From contig JASGMB010000039.1 in NCBI GenBank assembly GCA_030156665.1, positions 1 to 51,116 on the forward strand: a stretch of 51,116 nucleotides of DNA, read 5' to 3'. Numbering within the stretch: the stretch's first letter is position 1; the number at the start of each line of letters is the position of its first letter. The notes below the pieces were generated by a model. That model was not told where the DNA came from. It saw only the letters and a list, made by a program, of their open reading frames with translations, and made no database searches. This DNA comes from Clostridiales bacterium. Lineage in GTDB: Bacteria > Bacillota > Clostridia > SK-Y3. The position numbers and the translations under genes were made by a program. Of the stretch, positions 35,562 through 44,342 are shown piece by piece.

Positions 35562-36728
35562 CTATTTTATATTAACTTCCATAGCTTCATTGATTTGATC
35601 CAGGGAAAATCGGTGAGTAATTAATTCTTCTATTGGTAAACCAATTTCACTGGCTCTTTTTAGGAAATCAAATGTTGTTACATAATCTTTTAATGTATAC
35701 ACCCATGAACCAACAACGGTTATTTCTTTATTACAAATATCAAAGTGAGGATTGATAGTAGCATCTCCATTATTCACGAAAAACCCTACTTCACAGAGAC
35801 CTCCTCCACGTCTAACGAACTTCCAGATATTTGCTGCTGCTTGTGGTACACCTGTGCATTGGAAGGCAAAATGCGCGCCACCGTCTGTCACTTTATTAAT
35901 AGCTTTAATCATTTCTTCTAATCCTGAATAATCTTTGAAATTAATTGTTTCTGTAGCTCCTAACCTTTTTGCCATTTCCAAACGCTTTTGGTCACCGTCT
36001 ACAGCTACTATGTTTTGAATACCTAATGTTCTTACTACCGCTATCAATAACAGACCTATCGGTCCACATCCTTGTACTAAGACTTTACTATCAAAACGAA
36101 GTAAATTTGTTGTTTTAGCTCTTTCCACTGCATGAACTACCACAGCAGACGGTTCGATGAGAAGACGCAAGTCCAAGCTCATGTCATTTACTTTGAAAAA
36201 TGTAGAACCTTTTCTAAGTATTATATATTCCCCAAACCAACCATTGAAGTGATATTCATCATCTGAAATAAGCCCGTATATTCCTGAATTTTCACATAAG
36301 TTGGCCTTTTCAGGCTGAAGATTGCATATGTCACAATCATTACATGGAATTGTACATGTTACGATTCTATCTCCAACAGAAACACTTTTCCCGGCACTGT
36401 CCTTCTTCACATTTTTTCCGATTTTTACGATTTTTCCTGTCCCTTCATGTCCCAATACCACTGGAATCAAAGCAAAAGGGTCTCCTTTATACTCATGAAC
36501 ATCCGTACCGCAGATTCCACATCCTTCAACTTCTACAAGAATTTCGTCATCTCCGATTTCCGGTATCTTAAATTTTTTAACTTCAATTTGTTTTTCCCCT
36601 GTCAGCATTGCTACCCTGGCTTCAGCCGGAAGACTTGCAGCTGCTTTTTGAGTACTATTAGGAACCCCTTTCATTTCACTAAGTACTTGTTTTACAATTT
36701 GTTCAAGACTCACTTCATTAATTTGCAT
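35562..36728 (-). CDS. Zinc-dependent alcohol dehydrogenase with N-terminal encapsulation peptide
   Basis: A 388-residue MDR-type dehydrogenase. The first 20 residues (NEVSLEQIVKQVLSEMKG) form an amphipathic helix like those of PduD and PduP, then a linker of about 20 residues. The catalytic zinc region GCGICGTDVHEYKG and GHEGTGKIV, structural zinc cysteines CNDCDICNLQPEKANLC and the Rossmann motif QGCGPIGLLLIAVV are intact. It occupies the place of the iron-type PduQ, which is absent, and probably reduces propionaldehyde to propanol and/or lactaldehyde to 1,2-propanediol, recycling NADH inside the shell. The substrate is an inference. Confidence 0.88.
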   Translation of the reverse strand: MQINEVSLEQIVKQVLSEMKGVPNSTQKAAASLPAEARVAMLTGEKQIEVKKFKIPEIGDDEILVEVEGCGICGTDVHEYKGDPFALIPVVLGHEGTGKIVKIGKNVKKDSAGKSVSVGDRIVTCTIPCNDCDICNLQPEKANLCENSGIYGLISDDEYHFNGWFGEYIILRKGSTFFKVNDMSLDLRLLIEPSAVVVHAVERAKTTNLLRFDSKVLVQGCGPIGLLLIAVVRTLGIQNIVAVDGDQKRLEMAKRLGATETINFKDYSGLEEMIKAINKVTDGGAHFAFQCTGVPQAAANIWKFVRRGGGLCEVGFFVNNGDATINPHFDICNKEITVVGSWVYTLKDYVTTFDFLKRASEIGLPIEELITHRFSLDQINEAMEVNIK

Positions 36729-36744
36729 AGTAATCTCCTTTCTG

Positions 36745-38157
36745 CTATCTAATACACAAATTATCTGCCATTACGCAACGTCTGCTCTTTGTAAATGAAG
36801 CAGCATACGTCAATCCTTCACCTGTTCGGCTTGCTATTGTAAATGTTGTATATCCTTCTCCACCATATCCAAGTGCTGAATATGACGGCCCATTTTTAAC
36901 AAAAATAGCCGTATCTACTGCTTTCCCAAATCTTGTTAAATTATCGATGTTTTTAGAATGCATATGTGCTGAATGGCGGTTTCCGCCTTCAAGCTCAACA
37001 GCTACCTTAATGCCTTCATCAATATCTTTTACCCTTACAATTCCTAAAATAGGCATCATCAGTTCTTCCTTAATCATCGGATTATCTTTTGTTCCTTCAA
37101 AAATAATGCATCGAATCGTTTCAGGTACTTCAATGCCAATTGCTTTTAATATTTTGTGTGCATCTTTCCCAACATACTTTCTATTTAAAATATGTTTGCC
37201 ATCCTTTTCTATAAACACTTCTTTAATTAGCCGGTTAACAGTTTCTCCCGAAATTTGATAACATCCGTTTTCTTTCATATGCATTATCAATTCATCTGCT
37301 ACAACGTCAAGTACAACTACTTCTTTTTCTGCAATACACGGTAAATTATTATCGAAAGTTGCACCATTCACAATATCTCTGGCTGCCTTTTCAATATCTG
37401 CAGTATCATCAACTAATACAGGTGGATTTCCTGCACCTGCCCCCATAGCTCTCTTTCCTGAAGATAATACTGCTGTTACAACGCCCGGACCTCCTGTCGC
37501 CACCAATAACGGTATGTCTTTATGTTTAAATAAAATATCTGCTGTTTCTAATGTCGGTTTAACCACAGAAGTAGCAATGTTGATAATCCCACCTGCTTCT
37601 TTTGCCGCTTCATTAATTAACTTGACGGCATAATTGGATACCCTTATTGCCCCTGGATGTGGATTAAATACCACCGTATTTCCTGCTGCCAGCATACCTA
37701 TTGTATTACATAGTACTGTTTCACTCGGATTAGTTGAAGGAGTAATGGCACCAATCACACCAAATGGTCCTTGTTCAACCAGTGTTAATCCCCTGTCTCC
37801 AGACCACGCTGTTGTTGTTAGACTTTCCGTACCCGGAGTTTTTTCAGCTACTAACTGATGTTTTATTATTTTGTCTCCAACGCGACCCATTCCAGTTTCT
37901 TCCACGCCCATTTCTGCCATTATTTTTGCATGCTCCATAATTTTTTCCCTGATACACTTAATGATTTTTTCACGAAATTCTATCGGCATTGTTTTTACTT
38001 TTTCTTGCGCCTCTTTTGCTGCTGCAATTGCTTCATTCATGTCTTCAAAAATACCATCTTCTTTATTAGTGTTCATCTTATCCATATTCTTGCTATTTTG
38101 AAATTCCATAATAACATTTTTAACAATCTTTTCGATATCAATCTTTTGTATTGACAT
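36745..38157 (-). CDS. pduP: CoA-acylating propionaldehyde dehydrogenase PduP
   Basis: A 470-residue aldehyde dehydrogenase that makes propionyl-CoA and NADH inside the microcompartment. The N-terminal IQKIDIEKIVKNVIMEF is the known type of lumen-targeting helix, followed by a linker. The catalytic Cys is in DNNLPCIAEKEV. Further signatures are GVIGAITPSTNPSETV, FNPHPGA and ATGGPGVV. Its ATG overlaps the pduO stop by one base (TAATG), so translation is coupled. Confidence 0.96.
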   Translation of the reverse strand: MSIQKIDIEKIVKNVIMEFQNSKNMDKMNTNKEDGIFEDMNEAIAAAKEAQEKVKTMPIEFREKIIKCIREKIMEHAKIMAEMGVEETGMGRVGDKIIKHQLVAEKTPGTESLTTTAWSGDRGLTLVEQGPFGVIGAITPSTNPSETVLCNTIGMLAAGNTVVFNPHPGAIRVSNYAVKLINEAAKEAGGIINIATSVVKPTLETADILFKHKDIPLLVATGGPGVVTAVLSSGKRAMGAGAGNPPVLVDDTADIEKAARDIVNGATFDNNLPCIAEKEVVVLDVVADELIMHMKENGCYQISGETVNRLIKEVFIEKDGKHILNRKYVGKDAHKILKAIGIEVPETIRCIIFEGTKDNPMIKEELMMPILGIVRVKDIDEGIKVAVELEGGNRHSAHMHSKNIDNLTRFGKAVDTAIFVKNGPSYSALGYGGEGYTTFTIASRTGEGLTYAASFTKSRRCVMADNLCIR

Positions 38158-39137
38158 TAAAACACCTCCTTGGCAAATTCTATACTACACTGTGCCAGCT
38201 GAATATCCTGCCCAGCACTTCCGCCACTTACGCCAACAGCACCAATCACTTGATCATTTATTTCTATAGGAACACCTCCGCCAAGTGTAATAATTTTGTG
38301 GCTCAATGCAGTTTCTAATCCGCTGAAGTCTGCGCCGGGCTGGGTAAGCTCTCCTACCTTTTCCGTAGGCATCTTTAAAGCAGCCGCTGTAAACGCTTTT
38401 TTTAAGGCCACCTCAAAACTAACTAAAAATGAATTATCCATTACATGTACACAGACTGGATTACCTTCTCTATTAACAACAGCAATCACTACTGACAGTC
38501 CCATAGATTGCGCTTTCTGTTCAACATATTCAATAATTCTTTTTGCTGTTGATAAAGTCATTCTATTGGTATTTTCTTTCATATTCTTTTTCTCCGATAA
38601 ACTTTTTTCAATTTTCTTTCTAACCGCTTCATAAAAATCCATATATCGAGCAATTGTGTATAAATAATCCGATAGTCTATTCATATACTGCAAAACTACC
38701 GCATCCAGCTTAAACTCTTGCATCATCTTTACTATTGTTCGTTCAGCTCGTCTGGCTACTGTTCTTGCAACATCAAATTGAGCTGAAACAGGATTAGCTC
38801 CTGGCAAAACAAAACCGTTCTTGTGCAGAATTGTTGTTTGATATATGTCGATTTTTTGCTGCAATTTTTCAACAGAGGATTTATTTATAAAATTCTCGGA
38901 TTTCATAATTCCTTTACTATCTACAATTACAGCCATTAAACTCATTAACTCTTGCTGAATTGTACTTAATTCATCTTTTAACTGGGGATTAATAATCAAC
39001 GCTTTTGCTTTGCCTATATGGCTTGTTAATTCGTCAATAGTTCCAACCGTTTCAATTCGGATATCAGATTTGCTAACTCGTCCTCCACTGTATAAATCAG
39101 TAAATCCCTGATCTCCTCGCATCGTATATAAACTCAT
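38157..39137 (-). CDS. pduO: Corrinoid adenosyltransferase PduO with GlcG-type domain
   Basis: A 326-residue two-domain protein. The N-terminal PduO-type ATP:cob(I)alamin adenosyltransferase (residues about 1-180) shows TMRGDQGFTDLYSGGRV, TVGTIDELTSHIG and the catalytic ARTVARRAERTIV. The C-terminal HbpS/GlcG-like domain (about 195-326) shows YVEQKAQSMGLSVVIAVVN, ALKKAFTAAAL and GGVPIEI...GAVGVSGG. It regenerates adenosylcobalamin for the diol dehydratase. Position between reactivase and pduP fits known pdu operons. Confidence 0.95.
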   Translation of the reverse strand: MSLYTMRGDQGFTDLYSGGRVSKSDIRIETVGTIDELTSHIGKAKALIINPQLKDELSTIQQELMSLMAVIVDSKGIMKSENFINKSSVEKLQQKIDIYQTTILHKNGFVLPGANPVSAQFDVARTVARRAERTIVKMMQEFKLDAVVLQYMNRLSDYLYTIARYMDFYEAVRKKIEKSLSEKKNMKENTNRMTLSTAKRIIEYVEQKAQSMGLSVVIAVVNREGNPVCVHVMDNSFLVSFEVALKKAFTAAALKMPTEKVGELTQPGADFSGLETALSHKIITLGGGVPIEINDQVIGAVGVSGGSAGQDIQLAQCSIEFAKEVF

Positions 39138-39161
39138 AACATCACCTATTTAATAAGTTCA

Positions 39162-39482
39162 TCAAACAAAAGGATTCTTCTTTATATATCTTGCTGCATT
39201 GATTCCCAATCTACGATATCCATTATCACCTTTAAGCAGTGGCTGTTTTCCTTCAAGTTGTCTGCATGTAACAACAACATTTCTTTGAAAAACTCCAATT
39301 CCTACATCTAATGAAGATTGTTTTGCAGCTTCTGTTGCCAGTTGTTGAACATCCATCTGTCTTTCCATCCAAATGACTTTATAAAACAATTGTTCTTCTT
39401 CAATTCCGGCAAGAATTTCTTTTAATATTTCCTTGGAAGTTTGGCAAGCCATAATTACTATTTCTGGTTTGGATTGGTTCAT
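39162..39482 (-). CDS. pduH: Diol dehydratase reactivase small subunit PduH
   Basis: A 106-residue protein of the PduH/DdrB family (SKPEIVIMACQ, ILAGIEEEQLFYKVIWME, GIGVFQRNVVVTCRQL, LGINAARYIKKNPF). It is related to a domain of PduD, which it replaces when damaged cofactor is removed. Its ATG overlaps the end of pduG by four bases. Confidence 0.93.
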   Translation of the reverse strand: MNQSKPEIVIMACQTSKEILKEILAGIEEEQLFYKVIWMERQMDVQQLATEAAKQSSLDVGIGVFQRNVVVTCRQLEGKQPLLKGDNGYRRLGINAARYIKKNPFV

Positions 39483-41296
39483 ATTTGTCCCTCCGCAAAT
39501 GACATAATCAATCCGGTTGCAACAGCATTTCTTGGTCCTTCTGTTCTCCTTATATTCCCTCGCCCGGCTAAGACATTGAAGTTTGAAAGTTCTTCCATTA
39601 TTAATTCCGGAATTTCGAAATCTAACGCAGAACCACCTACTAATACAACATTTGGTATATTTCTAATATTCTCCAATGGTGCAATTTTGCCAAGCGCTCT
39701 TATAGCATTTTGAACGAACACTTTCCGTTTAACTTTTTGCCGTACATGAACAATCTTTTCCATAGAAATTTTCTTATCTATTGGAATCATTTCTTTCTCC
39801 GTGATAACAACCACTTTCCCAAAAAGCTTAGGGGCTAAAGGTTTTTCATAAAAAATAACTTCACCTGTTTCCATACGAATATGAAATAAACTTTCAACTT
39901 TTGCTACAGGATTTTTTTTAACTTCTTCTGCCAAAGATAAATTGTTTAATCCTAATTCAGAATCTATAAGCATAGTTATAAATTGTCCTGCTCCTGCTAA
40001 ATGAACTGAACGCACTGTTCCATTTTCATCTAATAGTGCCGCATCTGTAGAACCTCCACCCAGATCCAATACTGCAATAGGAAGCTTGGTTCCCGGAGTA
40101 GTTAGGGCGCCCAAAGATGCCATTACTGCTTCTACACCGGCTACCATAACTTTTATACCTGTTTTCTCTTCCAATGTTTGTGCAACCTTTTCCATAGGTA
40201 ATTTATCTGCCTTTACCATTGCAGCAATTGCAACCGCTTTTTCCATTGATACTTCACCTGCAAGGGCTCCTTTTACATCCAATGGAACCATTGTATCTAC
40301 AGCTAACAAATCTTGAATTTTAATATCTTCCATCTTTCTATCTGTCAGCTCTGCTAATCCATCTTTCATTTTATTCAGCATTCCACCAACATTTGTTCCG
40401 GGCTCCCCATTAATATCTTCAATGATTCCGAGAGCATTAATTTTTTCCATAATACTTTGTGCGCCCTCATCTATATTACATTTAACAATAGTTCTGTTTG
40501 TATCTTGTATAAATAATGCTCCCGCTGGTATTACACGTTCTTTCACTTCACCTTTTGGTGTACGTATTACCACTGCAGAACGGTTGCCAATCAAGCTTTT
40601 GGCAACATGCATTACATATTTTGTTTCTTCTGCATCCAGACCAAAGATTGAAGCAATTCCGTATGGATTGGATAACTGTTTGATAGTTTTACCCTGTGCT
40701 GCAACTTCTACAACTGCCTTCATTCCAACAGGTATCTTTTCTATAAACTGTACTTCATCTACTATAGGAATCTTTTTTTTCAATCGATTATTAATCAGGA
40801 CTCCTTCATCCGCTTGAACAATGGCACCATTTATTTTATCAATGTTTTGATTTATTACTCTTGCAGCTTCCTCATAGGTCACTGTTTCAGGAATTAAAAC
40901 TATATATTGCTCATTACAATTGGTAAAACATATCTTATCCAGCGGAATTGTAATACCTATACCAATTCCTTCTCCACCTGGCGTATAAGGGTTATGCCCA
41001 ATCATGGTAGACTCAGTAATGATGGTTTCTGTAATAGTTTCCATTGCCGTATCACCTATAACAGGTGCAGCTTCATTTAACCTGATTTCTGTTAGATGCG
41101 AAATATTTTTATCAATTTTATTAAGAGCTATTGCTAAAGCTTTTTCAATTCCAATTACATTACTCACTGTTCCTTTTGTTCCTGTAGTGTTAACAGACGC
41201 ACTAGAACAAAATTGTATGTGTCCCTCCAAATCCATCTGCCCAATACAAACTTCTGTAGTTGAATTCCCAATATCAACCCCTGCAATCAACTTCAT
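39479..41296 (-). CDS. pduG: Diol dehydratase reactivase large subunit PduG
   Basis: A 605-residue molecular chaperone-like ATPase that swaps inactivated cobalamin out of the dehydratase. Actin-fold motifs include AGVDIGNSTTEV at the N-terminus, AVLDLGGGSTDAAL near 415, and VVLVGGSALDFEIPELI near the C-terminus. Length and motifs match PduG/DdrA. It lies 13 bases after pduE and overlaps pduH. Like DdrA, it has no encapsulation-type N-terminus and probably associates with the dehydratase. Confidence 0.96.
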   Translation of the reverse strand: MKLIAGVDIGNSTTEVCIGQMDLEGHIQFCSSASVNTTGTKGTVSNVIGIEKALAIALNKIDKNISHLTEIRLNEAAPVIGDTAMETITETIITESTMIGHNPYTPGGEGIGIGITIPLDKICFTNCNEQYIVLIPETVTYEEAARVINQNIDKINGAIVQADEGVLINNRLKKKIPIVDEVQFIEKIPVGMKAVVEVAAQGKTIKQLSNPYGIASIFGLDAEETKYVMHVAKSLIGNRSAVVIRTPKGEVKERVIPAGALFIQDTNRTIVKCNIDEGAQSIMEKINALGIIEDINGEPGTNVGGMLNKMKDGLAELTDRKMEDIKIQDLLAVDTMVPLDVKGALAGEVSMEKAVAIAAMVKADKLPMEKVAQTLEEKTGIKVMVAGVEAVMASLGALTTPGTKLPIAVLDLGGGSTDAALLDENGTVRSVHLAGAGQFITMLIDSELGLNNLSLAEEVKKNPVAKVESLFHIRMETGEVIFYEKPLAPKLFGKVVVITEKEMIPIDKKISMEKIVHVRQKVKRKVFVQNAIRALGKIAPLENIRNIPNVVLVGGSALDFEIPELIMEELSNFNVLAGRGNIRRTEGPRNAVATGLIMSFAEGQI

Positions 41297-41309
41297 GTAA
41301 TGCGCTCCT

Positions 41310-41708
41310 TCATTTTTTCAAAATATTTCTCTTTTTATATACACTTATCGTTTCAAGTATAAAGTCAGCACAAACTTCTGCACCATACTGATTCCGAAGC
41401 CGATTTGAAATTTCAAACAATTCTTGTTCTGTAGCTCTGTATGGACGCAAGAGATCATAGATCTTTAATATCTCATCATCCGGAACATCAGTTAATTCTG
41501 CAGCCCTAATTAAATTTTTCGCTATCTGTGGTCTACCATTACTTCTAGCAACTTCTGCTTGCAGCAGCAATGTTTCCTTTGAAATTTTAATATCTTCTGA
41601 AGTAATATCTCCATTTAATACATTGTTCAGCGTAATATCATTTAGTCTTTTTCCTGTCTTTGATTTAATATGTTCAGGGATTTTTTCTGAAAGCGGATAG
41701 AGGTCCAT
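41310..41708 (-). CDS. pduE: B12-dependent diol dehydratase small subunit PduE
   Basis: A 132-residue gamma subunit (YPLSEKIPEHIKSKTGKRLNDITLNNVLNGDI, IAKNLIRAAELTDVPDDEILKIYDLLRPYRAT). It is about 40 residues shorter than enteric PduE because it lacks that protein's N-terminal extension, the part proposed to help packing in microcompartments. Its ATG follows the pduD stop directly with no gap. Confidence 0.94.
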   Translation of the reverse strand: MDLYPLSEKIPEHIKSKTGKRLNDITLNNVLNGDITSEDIKISKETLLLQAEVARSNGRPQIAKNLIRAAELTDVPDDEILKIYDLLRPYRATEQELFEISNRLRNQYGAEVCADFILETISVYKKRNILKK

Positions 41709-42371
41709 TTAAGCACTTCCTTTCTGGAACGTTGTACTGATTTCAATAAATTGCCCATCTCGATCCACTAACTCTGTTTCTTTTATTTGCATTAGAGCAG
41801 CTTTTACTTGGTACTTTGGTCTAACAGTAAGGTCATTGGGAATAACAATAGGTGTTACAACTTCTCCTTTTGCATAACGAGCAGCATTTTTCCCTATCTG
41901 CCGATAAATATCTAAAGTAATTGAAGGCGCTTGTGGGAACAATTCAAGGTTAGTTAATGGATATAAATCTTTTTGATGTATCACCGCTGTCCCTTTTGAC
42001 TGTATCCCGATTCCTATACCTGAGCCAGATAATTTGGCAACCTGATTTGCCATATATGCCACATCTGAACTTCTTGTAACACGAACAACTCTTGGTGTCA
42101 TTCCTTCTTCTTCGATACCGGCTAGAACTTCTTTTAGAACATCTACATGTGAAAGCCCACTTAACGTTTTATGTAGGGTAATCCCAAAAGCTGGGCCAAT
42201 TCCTACTACCACTTCTTTCACGTCTACCGATGGCTTCGCAATTCCTATTTCCTCAAAAACACTTTTATAGTTTAATTTTTGATTGTTCTTGCTTAATTTT
42301 TCAGACCTGTAATTAATTTCTCTCATTACCCTGGAAATTATTTCTTCCAGTAGTCTTTCATCCAATTCCAT
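41709..42371 (-). CDS. pduD: B12-dependent diol dehydratase medium subunit PduD
   Basis: A 220-residue beta subunit. The N-terminus (DERLLEEIISRVMREI) is the classic encapsulation helix of PduD, then a short linker and the conserved core (VGIGPAFGITLHKTLSGL, EVLAGIEEEGMTPRVVRVTRSSDVA, GIGIGIQSKGT). ATG 42371 is chosen because GGGGGG lies eight bases upstream; a longer GTG-containing frame is less well placed. It takes the three-subunit enzyme into the lumen. Confidence 0.95.
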   Translation of the reverse strand: MELDERLLEEIISRVMREINYRSEKLSKNNQKLNYKSVFEEIGIAKPSVDVKEVVVGIGPAFGITLHKTLSGLSHVDVLKEVLAGIEEEGMTPRVVRVTRSSDVAYMANQVAKLSGSGIGIGIQSKGTAVIHQKDLYPLTNLELFPQAPSITLDIYRQIGKNAARYAKGEVVTPIVIPNDLTVRPKYQVKAALMQIKETELVDRDGQFIEISTTFQKGSA

Positions 42372-42384
42372 TTCTTCCACCCCC

Positions 42385-44049
42385 CTATAAATCATCCGGA
42401 TTAATAATATGGGGTATATTTTTGATTTCTTCCCAACGATTCGGGCTCATTTGATAGCCTGTTCCCGGTCCACGATAATCATTTTTTTGATTAATAGCAC
42501 TAATTACCTTGAAATTTTCATCCAATATAGCTGAAGTCTGTAAATAGTCGCCTGAAATACGCTGCTTAAGCATGTTTAAAATACTTTCTGCAACATCGGG
42601 ATATCCTCCACGCACAAGTGCTTTCACAATATCAATTCCGGTAACTTTGCTTTTCATCATTTCGTCAATCGCAGCCAAATCCCTCACTACATCTCGATCC
42701 GGTACATCTTTGCTGCCATGAGCAAAAGTAATTGCTTCTACTTCTTCATCTGTAACACATCCAAGATTAAGTTCTCTGAAAATCACTTGCATTACTTTTG
42801 CTGCCTTATTTCTTACCTTTAGTACGTCTTCCTCCTTAACAGGGCGAAGACCACCATCTACTTTAAGGTCTCTTTGAAGTACATTGTAATCATCAAAATC
42901 TTCAGCATCGAAATTGGAACCGGCAAACATATTATCATAGTTTGGTACTCCACTGTAGCCCGAAAAGATAAAATCAGTTCCCGGCAAAAATTGCATCATT
43001 GTTCTTGCTGTTCTTCTAATATCTGAATGCGTAAAATTCTGGTCATTACTGGAAGCCACTTCAAGGTCAAGCATTGCGGCAATCAAGTTTTCTGCCAAAA
43101 TTGCTCTAATCCCTGACGGTACAGAAGCTGTTACACCGACACAACTAACAGAACCATTTTGTATTCCTTGAACCCCTGCACCTTTTGTTACCATTAAGCA
43201 TTTGGTTTCAAGGTAAAGCATGGATTTTGATTCAGCATTTCCCATCAATACTTCCGAACCTGTCCCAGAAGTAAATCTCGTTTTAAGCCCTCTTGAGGCA
43301 TATGCTGATGCAAGAAAAGCTTTTGAATAAGGCGTATCATCCCCATCAATAAAAACACTTTCTGTCCCATATACAGAAATGGTTTCGGCATAAGTAGTAA
43401 ATCCCCTCATTCCCAATTCCAATTCTGTTGCTTCTTCTACAGCACATTGTGTTAAAACACCTGGAGAGCCAATCTGAGAACCAATTAAAAGACCGATTGC
43501 AGCAAGCGGTGCATATCTTGCAATTCCAACTGTTGTTTCTTCCTCACGAAATCCTCTTAATGCGCCTTCAGCAGCATCTGCGGCGATTAATACGGGATTG
43601 TCTTTTTGGTTGGTTATATGCGCTTGATTTGACGGCTGCTTACGGGCACGCATTTTCTGCATTGCCATCATCATTTCAACCACATTCATCCGGTTTAAGA
43701 CATCAACAATTTTTGCCGGTGTCAACCCGGAAACGATATGAATTATTTCTCCTCTTTCTACATGAATGTCAACTAGTTTTCGCGCTATAATTAATGAATC
43801 AATTTCCATTGATTCTTCAGCAGCTTCTATATTGATGCAGTGATCCGCAATGAATAAATCAATAAAGTCAAAATCTTCACGCTTTATACCATCCATCTCA
43901 ACGATTTTTCCATCTTGAATTAATATAGAAGGCTTTGGATCATAAGCACTATCCATTGCTACAAAGCCTTTTTCCTGCCATTCATTAATAAAACCATCTT
44001 GATTGACAGGCCTTTGATCCAGTATTTCAAACCGCTTTGACCTCTTCAC
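42385..44049 (-). CDS. pduC: B12-dependent diol dehydratase large subunit PduC
   Basis: A 554-residue catalytic subunit, exactly the length of enteric PduC. It turns 1,2-propanediol to propionaldehyde with adenosylcobalamin. Recognisable parts are RFEILDQRPVNQDGF at the start, HGSKDVPDRDVV, GMRGFTTYAETISVYG and FLPGTDFIFSGYSGVPNYDNMFAGSN. The GTG start follows GGGAGGGGG. It heads the pduCDEGHOP run. Glycerol dehydratase is the main alternative, but neighbours with fucose genes favour propanediol. Confidence 0.97.
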   Translation of the reverse strand: MKRSKRFEILDQRPVNQDGFINEWQEKGFVAMDSAYDPKPSILIQDGKIVEMDGIKREDFDFIDLFIADHCINIEAAEESMEIDSLIIARKLVDIHVERGEIIHIVSGLTPAKIVDVLNRMNVVEMMMAMQKMRARKQPSNQAHITNQKDNPVLIAADAAEGALRGFREEETTVGIARYAPLAAIGLLIGSQIGSPGVLTQCAVEEATELELGMRGFTTYAETISVYGTESVFIDGDDTPYSKAFLASAYASRGLKTRFTSGTGSEVLMGNAESKSMLYLETKCLMVTKGAGVQGIQNGSVSCVGVTASVPSGIRAILAENLIAAMLDLEVASSNDQNFTHSDIRRTARTMMQFLPGTDFIFSGYSGVPNYDNMFAGSNFDAEDFDDYNVLQRDLKVDGGLRPVKEEDVLKVRNKAAKVMQVIFRELNLGCVTDEEVEAITFAHGSKDVPDRDVVRDLAAIDEMMKSKVTGIDIVKALVRGGYPDVAESILNMLKQRISGDYLQTSAILDENFKVISAINQKNDYRGPGTGYQMSPNRWEEIKNIPHIINPDDL

Positions 44050-44164
44050 ACTTCCCCCTCCCTTCTTCTTTTTTATAATTTCTACATAGGCGTCAAGTTA
44101 ATCCATATGTTACCAAAAAGATTAAAGAAATATTATTGAATAAACCTTATGGAAAAATTTAGAG

Positions 44165-44243
44165 ATTGTTTGCGAAGCGGAAGATAAGCAGTTTCAACTG
44201 TTTGAGCCGAAGGCGAGTTTTGAAGCTGCCTGAAGCAAGCAAT
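44165..44243 (-). repeat. Nested stem-loop element in the fucA-pduC gap
   Basis: An outer stem ATTGTTTGC/GCAAGCAAT (one G-U), a middle stem GCAGTTTCAA/TTGAAGCTGC (one G-U) and an inner GCC-GAA-GGC hairpin nest around one centre. The rest of the 290-base gap holds no gene. It would be in the mRNA between aldolase and dehydratase and may act as a processing site; it could also be a dispersed repeat. Confidence 0.55.
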
Positions 44244-44342
44244 ACAAGCTCTTAGCTTTGAAATAGCAGTTAATGAAATAATATTCTTTAATCATATAAT
44301 TTACCAAATGATGGATTATCTTTACGCACATAATAATTTCTA

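Noticed and set aside
37858-38154. Plus-strand frames opposite pduP and neighbouring genes
   Set aside because: Shadow frames on the opposite strand of well-supported genes, rich in Phe/Ser/His as expected for antisense translation.
42385-44049. Glycyl-radical diol dehydratase
   Set aside because: The large subunit is the B12-type PduC with medium and small subunits and a PduGH reactivase. There is no glycyl-radical loop and no radical-SAM activase in the locus.
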